Shown: piece by piece, positions 51,470 to 60,658 of the stretch
How positions within the stretch are numbered: position 1 is the stretch's first letter
Layout of the letters: every line of letters begins with the position of its first letter
Position numbers and translations under genes: made by a program
NCBI RefSeq assembly: GCF_041949975.1
Contig: NZ_JBHFQG010000001.1
Location: 248,001-312,000 of the forward strand
DNA: 64,000 nucleotides
From: Alteribacillus sp041949975
Lineage (GTDB): Bacteria; Bacillota; Bacilli; Bacillales; Marinococcaceae
Reading direction: 5' to 3'
Notes under the pieces: generated by a model
Told to the model about the DNA's origin: nothing
The model's database searches: none
The model's input: only the letters and a program-made list of their open reading frames with translations

Positions 51470-52983
51470 TCCGTTGTTCTACATATATGGCGCACTTGTT
51501 CAAACTCATCCATTATCTCCTGCGATGGTCCTTTACTGAACAAGCTGATAAGGATAATGGATAGGGAAGCAAGCGCGAAGCCTGGAACAATTTCATACAG
51601 CTCTGAACCTGTGTAGCCCCAGAGAAGGACGGTTGAGCCACCGATGATAATCGAAACAAGGACTGCCGGCATAGTCGTTCTTTTCCAAAACAGCGAGAAC
51701 AAAATAGCCGGCCCAAAAGCTGCGCCAAATCCTGCCCAGGCGTAAGATACAAGGTCAAGCACAGTATTGCTCTCATTAAAGGCAAGGATAAACGCAATCA
51801 GCAAAATGATGAATACAGCGGTTCGGCTCGCCCAAACCAGTTCTTTTTGCGAAGCCTGTTTTCGAATAAACACGCGGTAAAAGTCTTCAATTAACGCACT
51901 TGAAGATACGAGCAGCTGGGAGTCAATCGTACTCATAATCGCAGATAACACCGCAGCAAGCAGAATACCAGCTACCCAGGGATTAAATACCACTTGCACC
52001 ATCTGGATAAATACTTGTTCCGGGTCATTTAATGGATTATCCGGCCCAAAATAAGCAATCCCAACGGTACCAACCATAAGCGCACCATACAGCGGCAGGA
52101 CAAGACCGCAGATAATTGCGATTAAACGAGCTTTAGGGATATGAGCAACACTTTTAATCGCCATAAAACGAGTGAGGATATGAGGCTGGCCGAAATAGCC
52201 TAGTCCCCAGGCCAGTGCGGAAATAACAGCGACAATCGTAACGGTGCCTGAAGTTTCCCAAAAGACATCGTTGGCAAAATCATACTTTACCGCTTCCCCA
52301 ACACTTAGTAGGGAAGGATTCACCTGGGCAAGAGCAGACAGAACCTCGCCAAAACCACCCAGCTGCTGAATCGCAATAATCGGTGTCACGAGAAGGGCTA
52401 AAAACATAAGAAAACCTTGAATAAAGTCCGTCCAGCTGACTGCGATAAATCCACCGAGAAAGGTATAACCGAAAATGATAAGAGCACCGATGGTAAGAGC
52501 GAGCGTGTAATCAAACCCAAAGGTCGTTTCGAATAATTTCCCGCCGGCAACGAGTCCGGATGCTGTATAAAACATAAAGAAAATGACAATAAACAAAGCG
52601 GAAACGATACGAAGGAGGTGTGATTTGTCACGAAACCTGTTTTCGAAAAACTCAGAGATGGTAATAGAATCATTGGCAAAATACGTATAATTGCGAAGTC
52701 GTTTTGCGACATAGTGCCAGTTAATTGCAGCCCCAACAGCAAGACCAATTGCAATAAATAAACTCCATTCACTCATACTAGAAGCATAAGCGACACCCGG
52801 CAGACCCAGGAGCAGCCATCCGCTGAAGTCACTAGCTTGTGCAGAAAAAGCTGTGACCCAGCTGTTTAATTTTCTTCCGCCGAGGATATAATCTGACATA
52901 GAGTTTGTCATGCGGTAAGTGATAATACCAATGACAATTAGAAGTACTAAATAAAAACCGAATGTAATATAGACCGGATTCAC
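51466..52983 (-). CDS. sodium:solute symporter (PutP-like, SSS family)
   Basis: A 505-residue sodium-coupled symporter with about thirteen spans. Its motifs are GRKLNSWVTAFSAQASDFSGW, YTFLGGFIAVSWTDFIQGFL, the AWGLGYFGQPHILTRFMAIK segment and SAIMSTIDSQLLVSSSALIED, all like the proline carrier PutP (the first two quoted in part). Proline is therefore the first guess, and it could serve as an osmolyte; related members move other compounds. The start is GTG 52983 with an AAGGAGGG site, overlapping the stop of a 36-residue membrane protein gene by four bases. Confidence 0.88.
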   Translation of the reverse strand: MNPVYITFGFYLVLLIVIGIITYRMTNSMSDYILGGRKLNSWVTAFSAQASDFSGWLLLGLPGVAYASSMSEWSLFIAIGLAVGAAINWHYVAKRLRNYTYFANDSITISEFFENRFRDKSHLLRIVSALFIVIFFMFYTASGLVAGGKLFETTFGFDYTLALTIGALIIFGYTFLGGFIAVSWTDFIQGFLMFLALLVTPIIAIQQLGGFGEVLSALAQVNPSLLSVGEAVKYDFANDVFWETSGTVTIVAVISALAWGLGYFGQPHILTRFMAIKSVAHIPKARLIAIICGLVLPLYGALMVGTVGIAYFGPDNPLNDPEQVFIQMVQVVFNPWVAGILLAAVLSAIMSTIDSQLLVSSSALIEDFYRVFIRKQASQKELVWASRTAVFIILLIAFILAFNESNTVLDLVSYAWAGFGAAFGPAILFSLFWKRTTMPAVLVSIIIGGSTVLLWGYTGSELYEIVPGFALASLSIILISLFSKGPSQEIMDEFEQVRHICRTTE

Positions 52984-53090
52984 GTTTGGTTCCCTCCTTT
53001 TTCTTTAATGTAAGAAACAATAGCCCATACAATCAGAAATGGCATGGGGAAAAAGAGCCAAAACCAAGTCCAAAATGTAAATGTTTCCAT
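52980..53090 (-). CDS. 36-residue symporter small accessory protein
   Basis: A very small gene on the minus strand: ATG 53090 follows a perfect AAAAAAGGAGG site and 36 codons lead to a TGA that overlaps the GTG of the symporter gene (GTGA). The product starts METFTFWTWFWLFFPMPF, has one hydrophobic span of about 22 residues rich in Trp and Phe, and ends with a polar tail (KEKGGNQT). Tiny one-span proteins encoded just before SSS symporters are known in Bacillus relatives as symporter small accessory proteins. Coupling and membrane location support a role in carrier assembly or stability, but the mechanism is not known. Confidence 0.8.
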   Translation of the reverse strand: METFTFWTWFWLFFPMPFLIVWAIVSYIKEKGGNQT

Positions 53091-53293
53091 TTTTAATATT
53101 CCTCCTTTTTTGGGTTATTGGCAGAGCCCCTCACTCTAATTGTATTCATGGTAATGAAATGAATTCTTGAAGTCAAATACATATAAAACACTGGCAGCAT
53201 GCTGAAATTGACGCAAGTCGGTTATTGCGGTAAAATTTTCTTGCATAAACATATATCAGCATAAGATTTCCTGGATGGAAAGGAGAGAGAAGG

Positions 53294-54247
53294 ATGGCTG
53301 AAGAATTTGTTTATGGAAATACACCATGTTTTTTAAATGGTAAAAAGATACATGATAAGAAGGAACTGAATGAAGTAGATGCGGTAGTATACGGTGTGCC
53401 GTGGGAAGGCGGCGTCACGTGGGGGAATTATACGAGCTGTGAAATGGGGCCGAAATCGATGCGCCTTGCTTCCGGACGTTATTCCGGGTTTTTGCCGGAA
53501 CTGGATGCGATTGATGTGTTCGAGCATGTGAAGCTCGGTGACTTAGGCGACATAATGATTAATTGGAACAGCCCCGAAGAAACAATGGACCACATCACCT
53601 CATTTACACGGAAAAATATTTGGAGCAGCCCCTCTGTATTCCCAATAGGATTAGGCGGCGACCATACTATTACATACCCTATTATAAAAGGACTGGTGGA
53701 AGAGCAGGGCAAGAAAGTCGGTATCATTCATCTTGACGCACATTACGATAATGCGAAAACATTTGGAAATGACAAATATGCAAGAAACACACCATTTGCC
53801 CGTTTATATGAGCTGGATGGCGTACGTAACGAAAGCTTAATCCACACCGGTATTCACGGTCCGCGAAACAAGCCGGAAAGCGGCAGGTTTGCAAAGGAAG
53901 CAGGTGCTGTGACTATTACAGTAAGAGACATTCGTGAGTGCAAAGATATTTATAAAATGGCGGATGAAATTTATAAAAAAGCAAGCCAGGATGTGGATGT
54001 TGTTTATCTATCGATCTGCAGCGACATTTTAGACTTTGCTTTTAATCCAGGCGGCCCGCCTGATGCGAATGGACTCACTTCTTATGAGCTGCTGACACTT
54101 GTCCATGAATTCGGCAAAAAAGGAATCGTCGGCATGGACTTTGTGGAAGTGTATCCGGAAACAGATCTGAACCAATTTTCCGCTCATTTAGCTTCAACAA
54201 TCGTATTATATGCACTTGCTGGTGTGGTGAAAAATCAACAGGGGTAA
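53294..54247 (+). CDS. ureohydrolase (agmatinase/arginase family) with altered metal site
   Basis: A 317-residue protein of the arginase/agmatinase fold. Three of the metal motifs are normal: GGDH (121-124), DAHYD (148-152) and VEVYPETD near the C terminus. The fourth, normally S-x-D-x-D-x-x-D, reads SICSDILDFAFNPGG: Cys242 replaces the first Asp, a residue that usually bridges both manganese ions, while Asp244 is kept. Either the metal centre differs or the enzyme uses a guanidino substrate in another way. It is divergent from the symporter and its accessory protein, so the carrier may bring in its substrate. Agmatine, guanidinobutyrate or formiminoglutamate are all possible, none proven. 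Confidence 0.82.
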   Translation: MAEEFVYGNTPCFLNGKKIHDKKELNEVDAVVYGVPWEGGVTWGNYTSCEMGPKSMRLASGRYSGFLPELDAIDVFEHVKLGDLGDIMINWNSPEETMDHITSFTRKNIWSSPSVFPIGLGGDHTITYPIIKGLVEEQGKKVGIIHLDAHYDNAKTFGNDKYARNTPFARLYELDGVRNESLIHTGIHGPRNKPESGRFAKEAGAVTITVRDIRECKDIYKMADEIYKKASQDVDVVYLSICSDILDFAFNPGGPPDANGLTSYELLTLVHEFGKKGIVGMDFVEVYPETDLNQFSAHLASTIVLYALAGVVKNQQG

Positions 54248-54547
54248 GGTTTTCTTTCGGACGATTTGGTGAAAAACCGGGTCGTTTGTTTATGAGGCGG
54301 TAAATTCCTGAAGAGTTTAAACGAAAAAAATGGCGGCCAAGCAATGGCAATGGGCTAAGCACCCAATCGGCATGAGACCTAGTGATAATAGTCACCAAGG
54401 AAGGGGTTAAGGGCCCGGGCGGAAAGAGAATCGAAGAAGAGCAGTCACTAAGTAAGCGGATGGCTGACCACCCATTCGCAAGAGTAAGTCCCCCGGACGG
54501 TCACTAAGCCTACGTCAATCACTTTATCATGCTTTTCCATAATTGGA
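54248..54547. other. 300-base gap with a thrice-repeated 9-mer
   Basis: No gene is recognised. The 9-mer gtcacYaag occurs at 54391, 54444 and 54500 (steps of 53 and 56 bases), and the stretch between is G/A-rich and locally GC-rich (gggcccgggcgg at 54411-54422). It could be a degenerate repeat or decayed sequence. Confidence 0.35.
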
Positions 54548-54578
54548 GTAAACAAAAGAAGGGCTAGAACACCCTTCT
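54548..54578 (-). terminator. terminator of the 5'-nucleotidase gene
   Basis: A 7-bp stem (agaaggg / cccttct) followed, on the minus strand, by TTTTGTTT, ten bases after the nucleotidase stop. Confidence 0.75.
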
Positions 54579-54587
54579 TCTTTTCTA

Positions 54588-56483
54588 TCATTCATCTTCA
54601 GCTGTAATACGGCCTTCTACTTCCGGAATCGGTTTGCCGTTCGCAATATAATCACTGATAACATCACTTAGAGCTTCACCAGATTCAAAGACGATTTCTC
54701 CTTCTTCAAAGCTTTCATAACCGTCGCCTCCTGCAGCCATAAAGTCATTGATCGCGATCACGTACGTTTCTTCTTCATCCAAGGGTTCTCCATTTATAGT
54801 AATTTCTTGAATTCTTTCTTCCGGCTCCTGTGCAGGATCAAATGTAAACTGAGCGCCTGAAATGTGCGGGAACCCTCCATTTTGTGCAGGATACAGCCGG
54901 ATACCGTGTTCTAAGCTATCCAAGATTTGCTCCCCGGTTAATTCAATGGCAACGACCGTATTGGGGAAAGGAAAAGCAGTGAGCACATCTTCAAGTGTTA
55001 CGTCTCCGGCTTCTATATCATCGCGGATTCCGCCGCCATTTGTGATGGCCATATCAACATCTGCCATCTCTCTCATCGCATCGGTTACGAGGTTGCCAAG
55101 ATTGGTTTCCTGCGTTCGTACTAACTCCCTGGCTCCATCAAGCTTGGTATCAATAGTGCCGATCACTTCACTTAACTGCTCTTCTACTTCCTTTTCATAG
55201 TTTGATATCATTTGCTCCACCTCATGATCTGGTTCTAATCCCTCATGATCACGGATGAGGTGGCCGTTCACCGTTAAAAGCTCATCCTTATGAAAAACCA
55301 TAGTAGTGACGCCGGCTGCTTTGCTGTGTTCATAAGCTTGAGAAATAAAAGTGTCTCCATGTTTTTCAGGTGACTCTATTGTAGTATGACTGTGTCCGCC
55401 TAAAATTAAGTCAACGCCTTCGACTGTTTCTGCAATGTCCTGGTCGACAGAGTAACCCTTATGGGTCAGAAGGACGACGTGATCGGACTCCTGCTTCACT
55501 TCTTCAACGAGCTGCTGAGCAGCCTCGACCTCGTCTTGAAACGTCAATCCATCTACATTATCAGGATGCGTGCTTACAGGTGTATCAGCCGCTGTTAACC
55601 CAATTAACGCAATTGTTTTATCCAGAGCCTCTACATAATGGGTGGAGGTTAAAAACTCCTCACCCGATTCTGTGTAAACAACATTCCCGCTTAATACTGG
55701 AAAGTCAGTCATATTATCTAATTCCAGCAATCGTTCATATCCGTAATTAAAGTCGTGGTTCCCGGCTGTTAACGCATCATATCCGACTTCATTCATGACT
55801 TCAGCCGCAGCTTCCCCTTCATTAAAATTGACTACATTCGTGCCGTGAAAAGCATCTCCTAAATCGACAACAAGACTATGTTCACTGTACGATTCCACAT
55901 TATCTGCGATCGTGGCAATTTTAGCTGCGCCCATTTCTCCGTTTTCTTCATCGGAAGCAAGACGTCCATGTACATCATTGGTATGTACAAAAGATAGTCT
56001 TTCAAAATTGTTATCGTATCGACCAAACAGCTCTTCCATTTGACTTTCATTTACAGGATGATGAGGACGAAGCGGGTCGGCTTCATAACGCTGAATGAGA
56101 CCAAGTTGAGCGGCTTTGCCGCGATAGCTTCCGTTTTTCACCGTACTATCATATGTTTCATCAGCTTCCTCTAGCTGAAGAGCGCGAAGCATAAGCATTA
56201 AGGCGTCATTCCCAGTAACTTCTTCATCCGTTCCGAAATTTTCTTCCGTCCAGCCGTTTGTAATCCCAAGTGCCTCGGCGGCTTCTGCATAAGGAGCAAA
56301 ATCTTCATTCACATCGTTAAAATCGGTGTCTTCTGTTTCCCAGCTTTCTACAGGGACCTCCATCGTTTCAAGCAGCCCTGTGATAAATTCCTCTCGAGTG
56401 ACTTCCTCCTCTGCAGAAGCTTGACTAAATGTTAAAATAGACAGCATAGCAGTACCAAACGATATGGCTCCTTTTTTCAACAT
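54588..56483 (-). CDS. secreted 5'-nucleotidase with N-terminal SLH-like region
   Basis: A 631-residue exported metallophosphoesterase. Residues 1-24 are a signal peptide (cleavage near SQASAEE). Residues 25-150 resemble S-layer-homology repeats (DFNDVNEDFAPYAEAAEALG, ITNGWTEENFGTDEEVTGND), which would bind the cell-wall polymer. The catalytic domain has HTNDVHGRL, VDLGDAFHG, AGNHDFNYG, THKGYS and GGHSHT; the C-terminal nucleotide-binding domain has TNLGNLVTDAMRE, TNGGGIRDDI and FPFPNTVVAIELTG. It releases phosphate from extracellular nucleotides or 2',3'-cyclic nucleotides. ATG 56483 follows GGAGGG by 7 bases. High Glu/Asp content fits an extracellular protein of a salt-tolerant organism. 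Confidence 0.92.
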   Translation of the reverse strand: MLKKGAISFGTAMLSILTFSQASAEEEVTREEFITGLLETMEVPVESWETEDTDFNDVNEDFAPYAEAAEALGITNGWTEENFGTDEEVTGNDALMLMLRALQLEEADETYDSTVKNGSYRGKAAQLGLIQRYEADPLRPHHPVNESQMEELFGRYDNNFERLSFVHTNDVHGRLASDEENGEMGAAKIATIADNVESYSEHSLVVDLGDAFHGTNVVNFNEGEAAAEVMNEVGYDALTAGNHDFNYGYERLLELDNMTDFPVLSGNVVYTESGEEFLTSTHYVEALDKTIALIGLTAADTPVSTHPDNVDGLTFQDEVEAAQQLVEEVKQESDHVVLLTHKGYSVDQDIAETVEGVDLILGGHSHTTIESPEKHGDTFISQAYEHSKAAGVTTMVFHKDELLTVNGHLIRDHEGLEPDHEVEQMISNYEKEVEEQLSEVIGTIDTKLDGARELVRTQETNLGNLVTDAMREMADVDMAITNGGGIRDDIEAGDVTLEDVLTAFPFPNTVVAIELTGEQILDSLEHGIRLYPAQNGGFPHISGAQFTFDPAQEPEERIQEITINGEPLDEEETYVIAINDFMAAGGDGYESFEEGEIVFESGEALSDVISDYIANGKPIPEVEGRITAEDE

Positions 56484-56710
56484 GTAATCCCTCCACCATA
56501 TTTTCAAAAATATTCATAAAAATAGTTTAGGAAAATAGGCGTAATCATGCATGAATATAAAAGAATGCTACTATCCTATGGAAATAAAAACACAGCTGAT
56601 GTCGTAGTACTTTACATAAAAAGGAGATAAGCAGGAAATTGTCGAAAGAAAGAAATATATTTGCATCAAAAAGCAAGCTTCGTGTGGGGAAAGGAGCGTG
56701 TCAATACAAT

Positions 56711-57697
56711 ATGAAAAAAAGAGTTCTTTATACGAGCGGAGTAGTTATCTTTGGCATATGTTTTTTATTTATGCTGTACTACGGAAAAGAAACATTTTAT
56801 GTGGAAAACATAGAAACCTCTGCTGAAACGCATGATTTCCACTTTGCTCTGATCATAGAAGAGGCCGGCAATCCTTACTGGCAGATGATAGAGCGAAGCG
56901 CCGAAGAAACTGCATCTAAACATAATATTTACTTAGAAACCATTGGGCCTCGAAAGTCTGATACGGATGAAGTATTAAAAATGATCGACCGTATGATTGC
57001 TGCAAAAGTAGATGGTATCATTACCCAGGGGCTGCCTGGTCCGCGTTTTCTGGAGCTTATGAATAAAGCTTCTGAAAACGGTGTTCCTGTTCTAACAGTA
57101 GACAGTGATGTTTCGGAAAGTGAACGTAAGGCCTATATTGGAACCGATAATTACGAGGCAGGACGTCTGGCCGGAGAGGAACTGATTCAGTCAACGGAAG
57201 GCAAACAATTTGTGGGTATTATTACAGGAAATCTGGAGTCATTAAATCAGCAGGAGCGAATCAAAGGGTTTGAAGACGCCTTAAAAAAAACAGACCGGAT
57301 TGGCATTGTTGATATTCAGGAGTCGAACATTACAGAAGCCGGGGCGGCACAGGCTGCTTATTCCATGATGAAACAGCATTCAGAAATAAACGCGTTATTT
57401 GGTACGAGTGCATTAGATGGTATTGGGATGGCCGAAGGAGTCGAAGAAATTACGGTATGGGAGAGGCCGTACATGATTACGTTTGATATTCTTCCTGAAA
57501 CCTTGGAGCTGCTTGAAGAAGGAAGCATTGATGCAACTGTGGTGCAGTATCCGGAAGAAATGGGAGAAAAAGCGATTCATATCATGCTTGAACTTCAAGA
57601 AAAAGATTATGTAGAACCATTACAATATACCAAAACCAATGTGATTCACCGGGCAGACTGGGAGACGCTGGAACCTGATGAGGAGGATGCCTCATGA
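56711..57697 (+). CDS. membrane-anchored sugar-binding sensor protein (RbsB-like)
   Basis: A 328-residue protein with an uncleaved N-terminal membrane segment (about 8-27) and an extracellular periplasmic-binding fold of the ribose/galactose class: FHFALIIEEAGNPYWQMIER, KVDGIITQGLPG, VPVLTVDSDV, YIGTDNYEAGRLAGEEL and GTSALDGIGMAEG. There is no lipobox. It overlaps the sensor kinase gene by four bases (ATGA), which marks it as the ligand-binding partner of the two-component system and not a transport receptor. A TTG at 56639 would add 24 residues; both starts have imperfectly spaced ribosome sites. Confidence 0.85.
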   Translation: MKKRVLYTSGVVIFGICFLFMLYYGKETFYVENIETSAETHDFHFALIIEEAGNPYWQMIERSAEETASKHNIYLETIGPRKSDTDEVLKMIDRMIAAKVDGIITQGLPGPRFLELMNKASENGVPVLTVDSDVSESERKAYIGTDNYEAGRLAGEELIQSTEGKQFVGIITGNLESLNQQERIKGFEDALKKTDRIGIVDIQESNITEAGAAQAAYSMMKQHSEINALFGTSALDGIGMAEGVEEITVWERPYMITFDILPETLELLEEGSIDATVVQYPEEMGEKAIHIMLELQEKDYVEPLQYTKTNVIHRADWETLEPDEEDAS

Positions 57698-59136
57698 ATT
57701 GGTTTTCGTCTATCCGAGCTAAACTGTTATTATGTTTTTTTGTGTTTATTGTTTTATTTAATATTTTATCCGTTTCCATATATGTCAGCTCCAGTCATTT
57801 TACTAATGAATATCATACCAGTTTTGAACGTTTCTTAATCTTCAATTCTATCTCTCAAAAAGCAAGTGAACTCGCTGAAGACACGAAGGCTTACGTCAGA
57901 GAACAAAACGATGATCATTTGGACTCCTATTACGTTAGTCTTGAAGAATTCCGAAGAGAGCAGAACCGTCTGAAAGCAGATATGGAAAGGGAGGAAGATA
58001 TACAGCTTACAAACTATTTAAATTTAATGGAATCCCTTATTAGAAACAGTGAAATAACAGTAGGTTTTGTACTGCGGGATGATATTGAACGCTACACGGA
58101 GTTTTTGCAGGAAACGCAAAGCACCGCTTCCTATATTCAGGAAAATACACTGTCCTTGATTGATCTTGAGCTAACAGAATATCAACAGTTATACGCTGAT
58201 TTACAAGATAGAAATGAATCCTTTCGTCTTTTTACTATATTTTTGTTTATTAATACAGTCATGCTGGCTGTTTTCTTTGCCTTCTGGTTTTCAAACGGAA
58301 TCACCAAACCGCTGCAAACATTGGCGGCAGCAGCAAAAGAAGTCTCTAAAGGTAACTTTAAAGGAAAGCCGGTAGAGGTCCATTCTAATGATGAGATGAA
58401 GCTGCTCGGAGATACCTTTAATCAAATGAAAACGGACATAAACGACTATGTAGAAAAAATGAAAGAAAAAGCAGAAATGGATCGTTTAATGAAGGAATTG
58501 GAGTTAAAACATCTTCAAAACCAGATCCATCCTCATTTTTTATTTAACACATTAAACACAGTCTCTAAAATGGCGTACTTGGAAGATGCCGCATCCACAT
58601 CTGAATTAATAGAATCCGTGTCGGTGCTTTTACGTCACAGCCTGGGAGATATTGATCAATCGGTATCATTAAAAGAGGAAGTAAAAGTAGTAGAAAGTTA
58701 TTTTCAAATACAGCAAACACGTTTTCAAGACAGGGTTGATTTTGTAACAGAGATCGACGAACACAGTCTTCATGTAAATGTTCCGCGCCTCACGCTGCAG
58801 CCGCTTGTAGAAAATGCGTTTATTCATGGGGTGGAAGCCTTAGAAGGAGGCGGCACGATTATGCTTAGTGTTTTTTCACAAAAAGATGTCGTAGTTGCAG
58901 AAGTCATAGATAACGGAACCGGAATGACACAGAAGCAGGTAAACAAAGTACTTGCACTTGGAACAGAAGACGAACATACAGGCCATTCTACCGGCCTTGG
59001 GATGACGAACGTCATAAGGCGGCTGCAGCTCCATTATAAGGCTGAATATGTAGCAGAAATAGATTCAAAAGAAGGAGAAGGGACTACCGTGCGTCTGCTC
59101 TTGCCAAAAGCAGATGAAACAGAAGAAACAGCGTAA
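57694..59136 (+). CDS. YesM/LytS-type sensor histidine kinase
   Basis: A 480-residue membrane kinase. Spans at about 8-31 and 179-199 enclose a 145-residue, mostly helical outer domain; a HAMP domain (NGITKPLQTLAAAAKEVSKG) follows. The His_kinase motif is QNQIHPHFLFNTLNTV with His281 as the likely phosphoacceptor, and the ATPase boxes are VENAFIHGVEAL, DNGTGM and STGLGMTNVIRRL. This class controls sugar transport genes in Firmicutes through AraC-type regulators. It is translationally coupled to the preceding binding protein, which may touch its outer domain. Confidence 0.93.
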   Translation: MNWFSSIRAKLLLCFFVFIVLFNILSVSIYVSSSHFTNEYHTSFERFLIFNSISQKASELAEDTKAYVREQNDDHLDSYYVSLEEFRREQNRLKADMEREEDIQLTNYLNLMESLIRNSEITVGFVLRDDIERYTEFLQETQSTASYIQENTLSLIDLELTEYQQLYADLQDRNESFRLFTIFLFINTVMLAVFFAFWFSNGITKPLQTLAAAAKEVSKGNFKGKPVEVHSNDEMKLLGDTFNQMKTDINDYVEKMKEKAEMDRLMKELELKHLQNQIHPHFLFNTLNTVSKMAYLEDAASTSELIESVSVLLRHSLGDIDQSVSLKEEVKVVESYFQIQQTRFQDRVDFVTEIDEHSLHVNVPRLTLQPLVENAFIHGVEALEGGGTIMLSVFSQKDVVVAEVIDNGTGMTQKQVNKVLALGTEDEHTGHSTGLGMTNVIRRLQLHYKAEYVAEIDSKEGEGTTVRLLLPKADETEETA

Positions 59137-59152
59137 AGAAAGGAGGATTTTT

Positions 59153-60556
59153 ATGAAAGTGCTGATTGCCGAAGATGAAATTCTTGAACGAAAAGCCATG
59201 TGCAAATTTATAGAGGACCATTTTAAGGATATAACGATTGCAGGTGAAGCGGTGAACGGAAGAATGGCTATAGAACTAGCAAATGAAACGAGTCCGGATA
59301 TTATTTTAATGGATATTAAAATGCCTGGGATTAACGGAATTGAAGCGATAGAAAAAATAAAACAGCAGCACCCTTATATTCAATTTATTCTCGTATCGGC
59401 ATACGACTCATTTGAATATGCAAAACAGGCGATGAAACTAGGAGTGAAAGAGTATATATTAAAGCCGGGTAAAAAAGAAGAAACCATTGAAGCTATTCAG
59501 CGAGTGCGGAAGGAAGCAGATCATCTGCAAAAGGAAATGGATCAATTATCTCATCATTCGGAGCTTGCAAAGCAGCTGTTACTATCTAAAGTCATGAACG
59601 AAGAAGCAGATGACGAGGTCATGCGTCTGAAAAAAGAGTTGTTTCCTGACATGGCTTCTGCTTTTTTTCTCGTTATTTCCCATGAAAACCATCAAGCCTT
59701 TACTTTAAAAAGCGAACATGTTCAGCAGTGGACAACTGATACTGTCATTGGTGATCATGAAACAGGGCGTCAGATTATACTTCTCTGTATTGGTGAGAAA
59801 CAGCAAAATCTCCAGGAAGTAAGGCGGCTGAAAAAAAGAATACAGCGCGAATGCGGAGGCCGGTTGGTGATAGGAAGCGGCCATCCTGTTCAAAAAATAG
59901 AGAATTTATTCAAATGTTACTATGAGGCATTAATGGATAAACAATCCTTGAAAACGAAGAACCGGGAAACGGATGATAAGAGACTGCTAGAAGTAATAAC
60001 CGCAGCTGTATTAAGCGGAGACGAACAAGACGCTTTATCTCATATGATGCTTCTGTTAGAACAGCGAAATGCCAAGACGCAGTGTGAGGAGCTGTATTAT
60101 GTATTCAAACAAACGTTTCACTTAAACAATGTGGCTATGCCGGTATTGCAGCTTAACGAGCTGCAAACAGATCAGGACTGGTATGCCTTTATTCGACAGG
60201 CATTCTTAAATGCAAGGTACCACTATCAATCACTGGATAAAATAGAAAGAGCAAAAAAATATATTGATGAACATGTGAACGAGGCTATTTCCCTTGAAGA
60301 AATCGCAGAATATACAGACCTCAGCCCTGCCTATTTTTCTAATTTATTTAAAGAAACACTAGGAGAAAATTTTATTGACTATGTAACAAAACGCAGAATA
60401 GAAAAGGCAACCGCAATGATGAAAGAACAGGCGTACACCTTGAAGGAAATTAGTTTTACGGTTGGGTATAAAGACCCTAACTATTTCAGCAGGGTGTTTA
60501 AAAAGTACTATGGCTTATCACCGAAACAGTATCAAAAACAAACCTTAAAAAAGTGA
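59153..60556 (+). CDS. YesN-type AraC-family response regulator
   Basis: A 467-residue regulator with a CheY-like receiver (IAEDEILERK; phosphorylated Asp54 in IILMDIKMPGING; Lys in EYILKPGKKEE), a 240-residue middle region, and a C-terminal AraC DNA-binding domain with two helix-turn-helix units (ISLEEIAEYTDLSPAYFSNL and SFTVGYKDPNYFSRVFKKYY). ATG 59153 follows AAAGGAGG by 6 bases. It is the output half of the three-gene sensor cassette and most likely activates the ABC importer operon about 100 bases downstream. Confidence 0.93.
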   Translation: MKVLIAEDEILERKAMCKFIEDHFKDITIAGEAVNGRMAIELANETSPDIILMDIKMPGINGIEAIEKIKQQHPYIQFILVSAYDSFEYAKQAMKLGVKEYILKPGKKEETIEAIQRVRKEADHLQKEMDQLSHHSELAKQLLLSKVMNEEADDEVMRLKKELFPDMASAFFLVISHENHQAFTLKSEHVQQWTTDTVIGDHETGRQIILLCIGEKQQNLQEVRRLKKRIQRECGGRLVIGSGHPVQKIENLFKCYYEALMDKQSLKTKNRETDDKRLLEVITAAVLSGDEQDALSHMMLLLEQRNAKTQCEELYYVFKQTFHLNNVAMPVLQLNELQTDQDWYAFIRQAFLNARYHYQSLDKIERAKKYIDEHVNEAISLEEIAEYTDLSPAYFSNLFKETLGENFIDYVTKRRIEKATAMMKEQAYTLKEISFTVGYKDPNYFSRVFKKYYGLSPKQYQKQTLKK

Positions 60557-60611
60557 AGAAATTCATAAAATTATACAGATTATTTTTCTTCTTGCGTAAG
60601 GTTCTCCTTTT

Positions 60612-60637
60612 TATAATAGAGTATGAAAGCGTTATCA
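60612..60637 (+). promoter_or_regulatory. importer promoter -10 with overlapping cre site
   Basis: A perfect -10 TATAAT (60612-60617) has no good -35 at the right distance, which suits an activator-dependent promoter, presumably driven by the AraC-type regulator. The 14-mer tgaaagcgttatca (60624-60637) matches the cre consensus at every fixed position and covers the expected transcription start, so CcpA would shut the operon off when glucose is present. Confidence 0.78.
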
Positions 60638-60658
60638 ATAAATAAAAGGGGGATACAA

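Noticed and set aside
53196..53220. Sigma-54 promoter before the ureohydrolase gene
   Set aside because: A TGGCA element is present, but no GC occurs at the fixed distance needed for the -12 element.
54411..54520. Guanidine riboswitch linked to the ureohydrolase
   Set aside because: The segment lies downstream of the gene and before a minus-strand terminator, and it lacks the conserved ykkC core as I know it.
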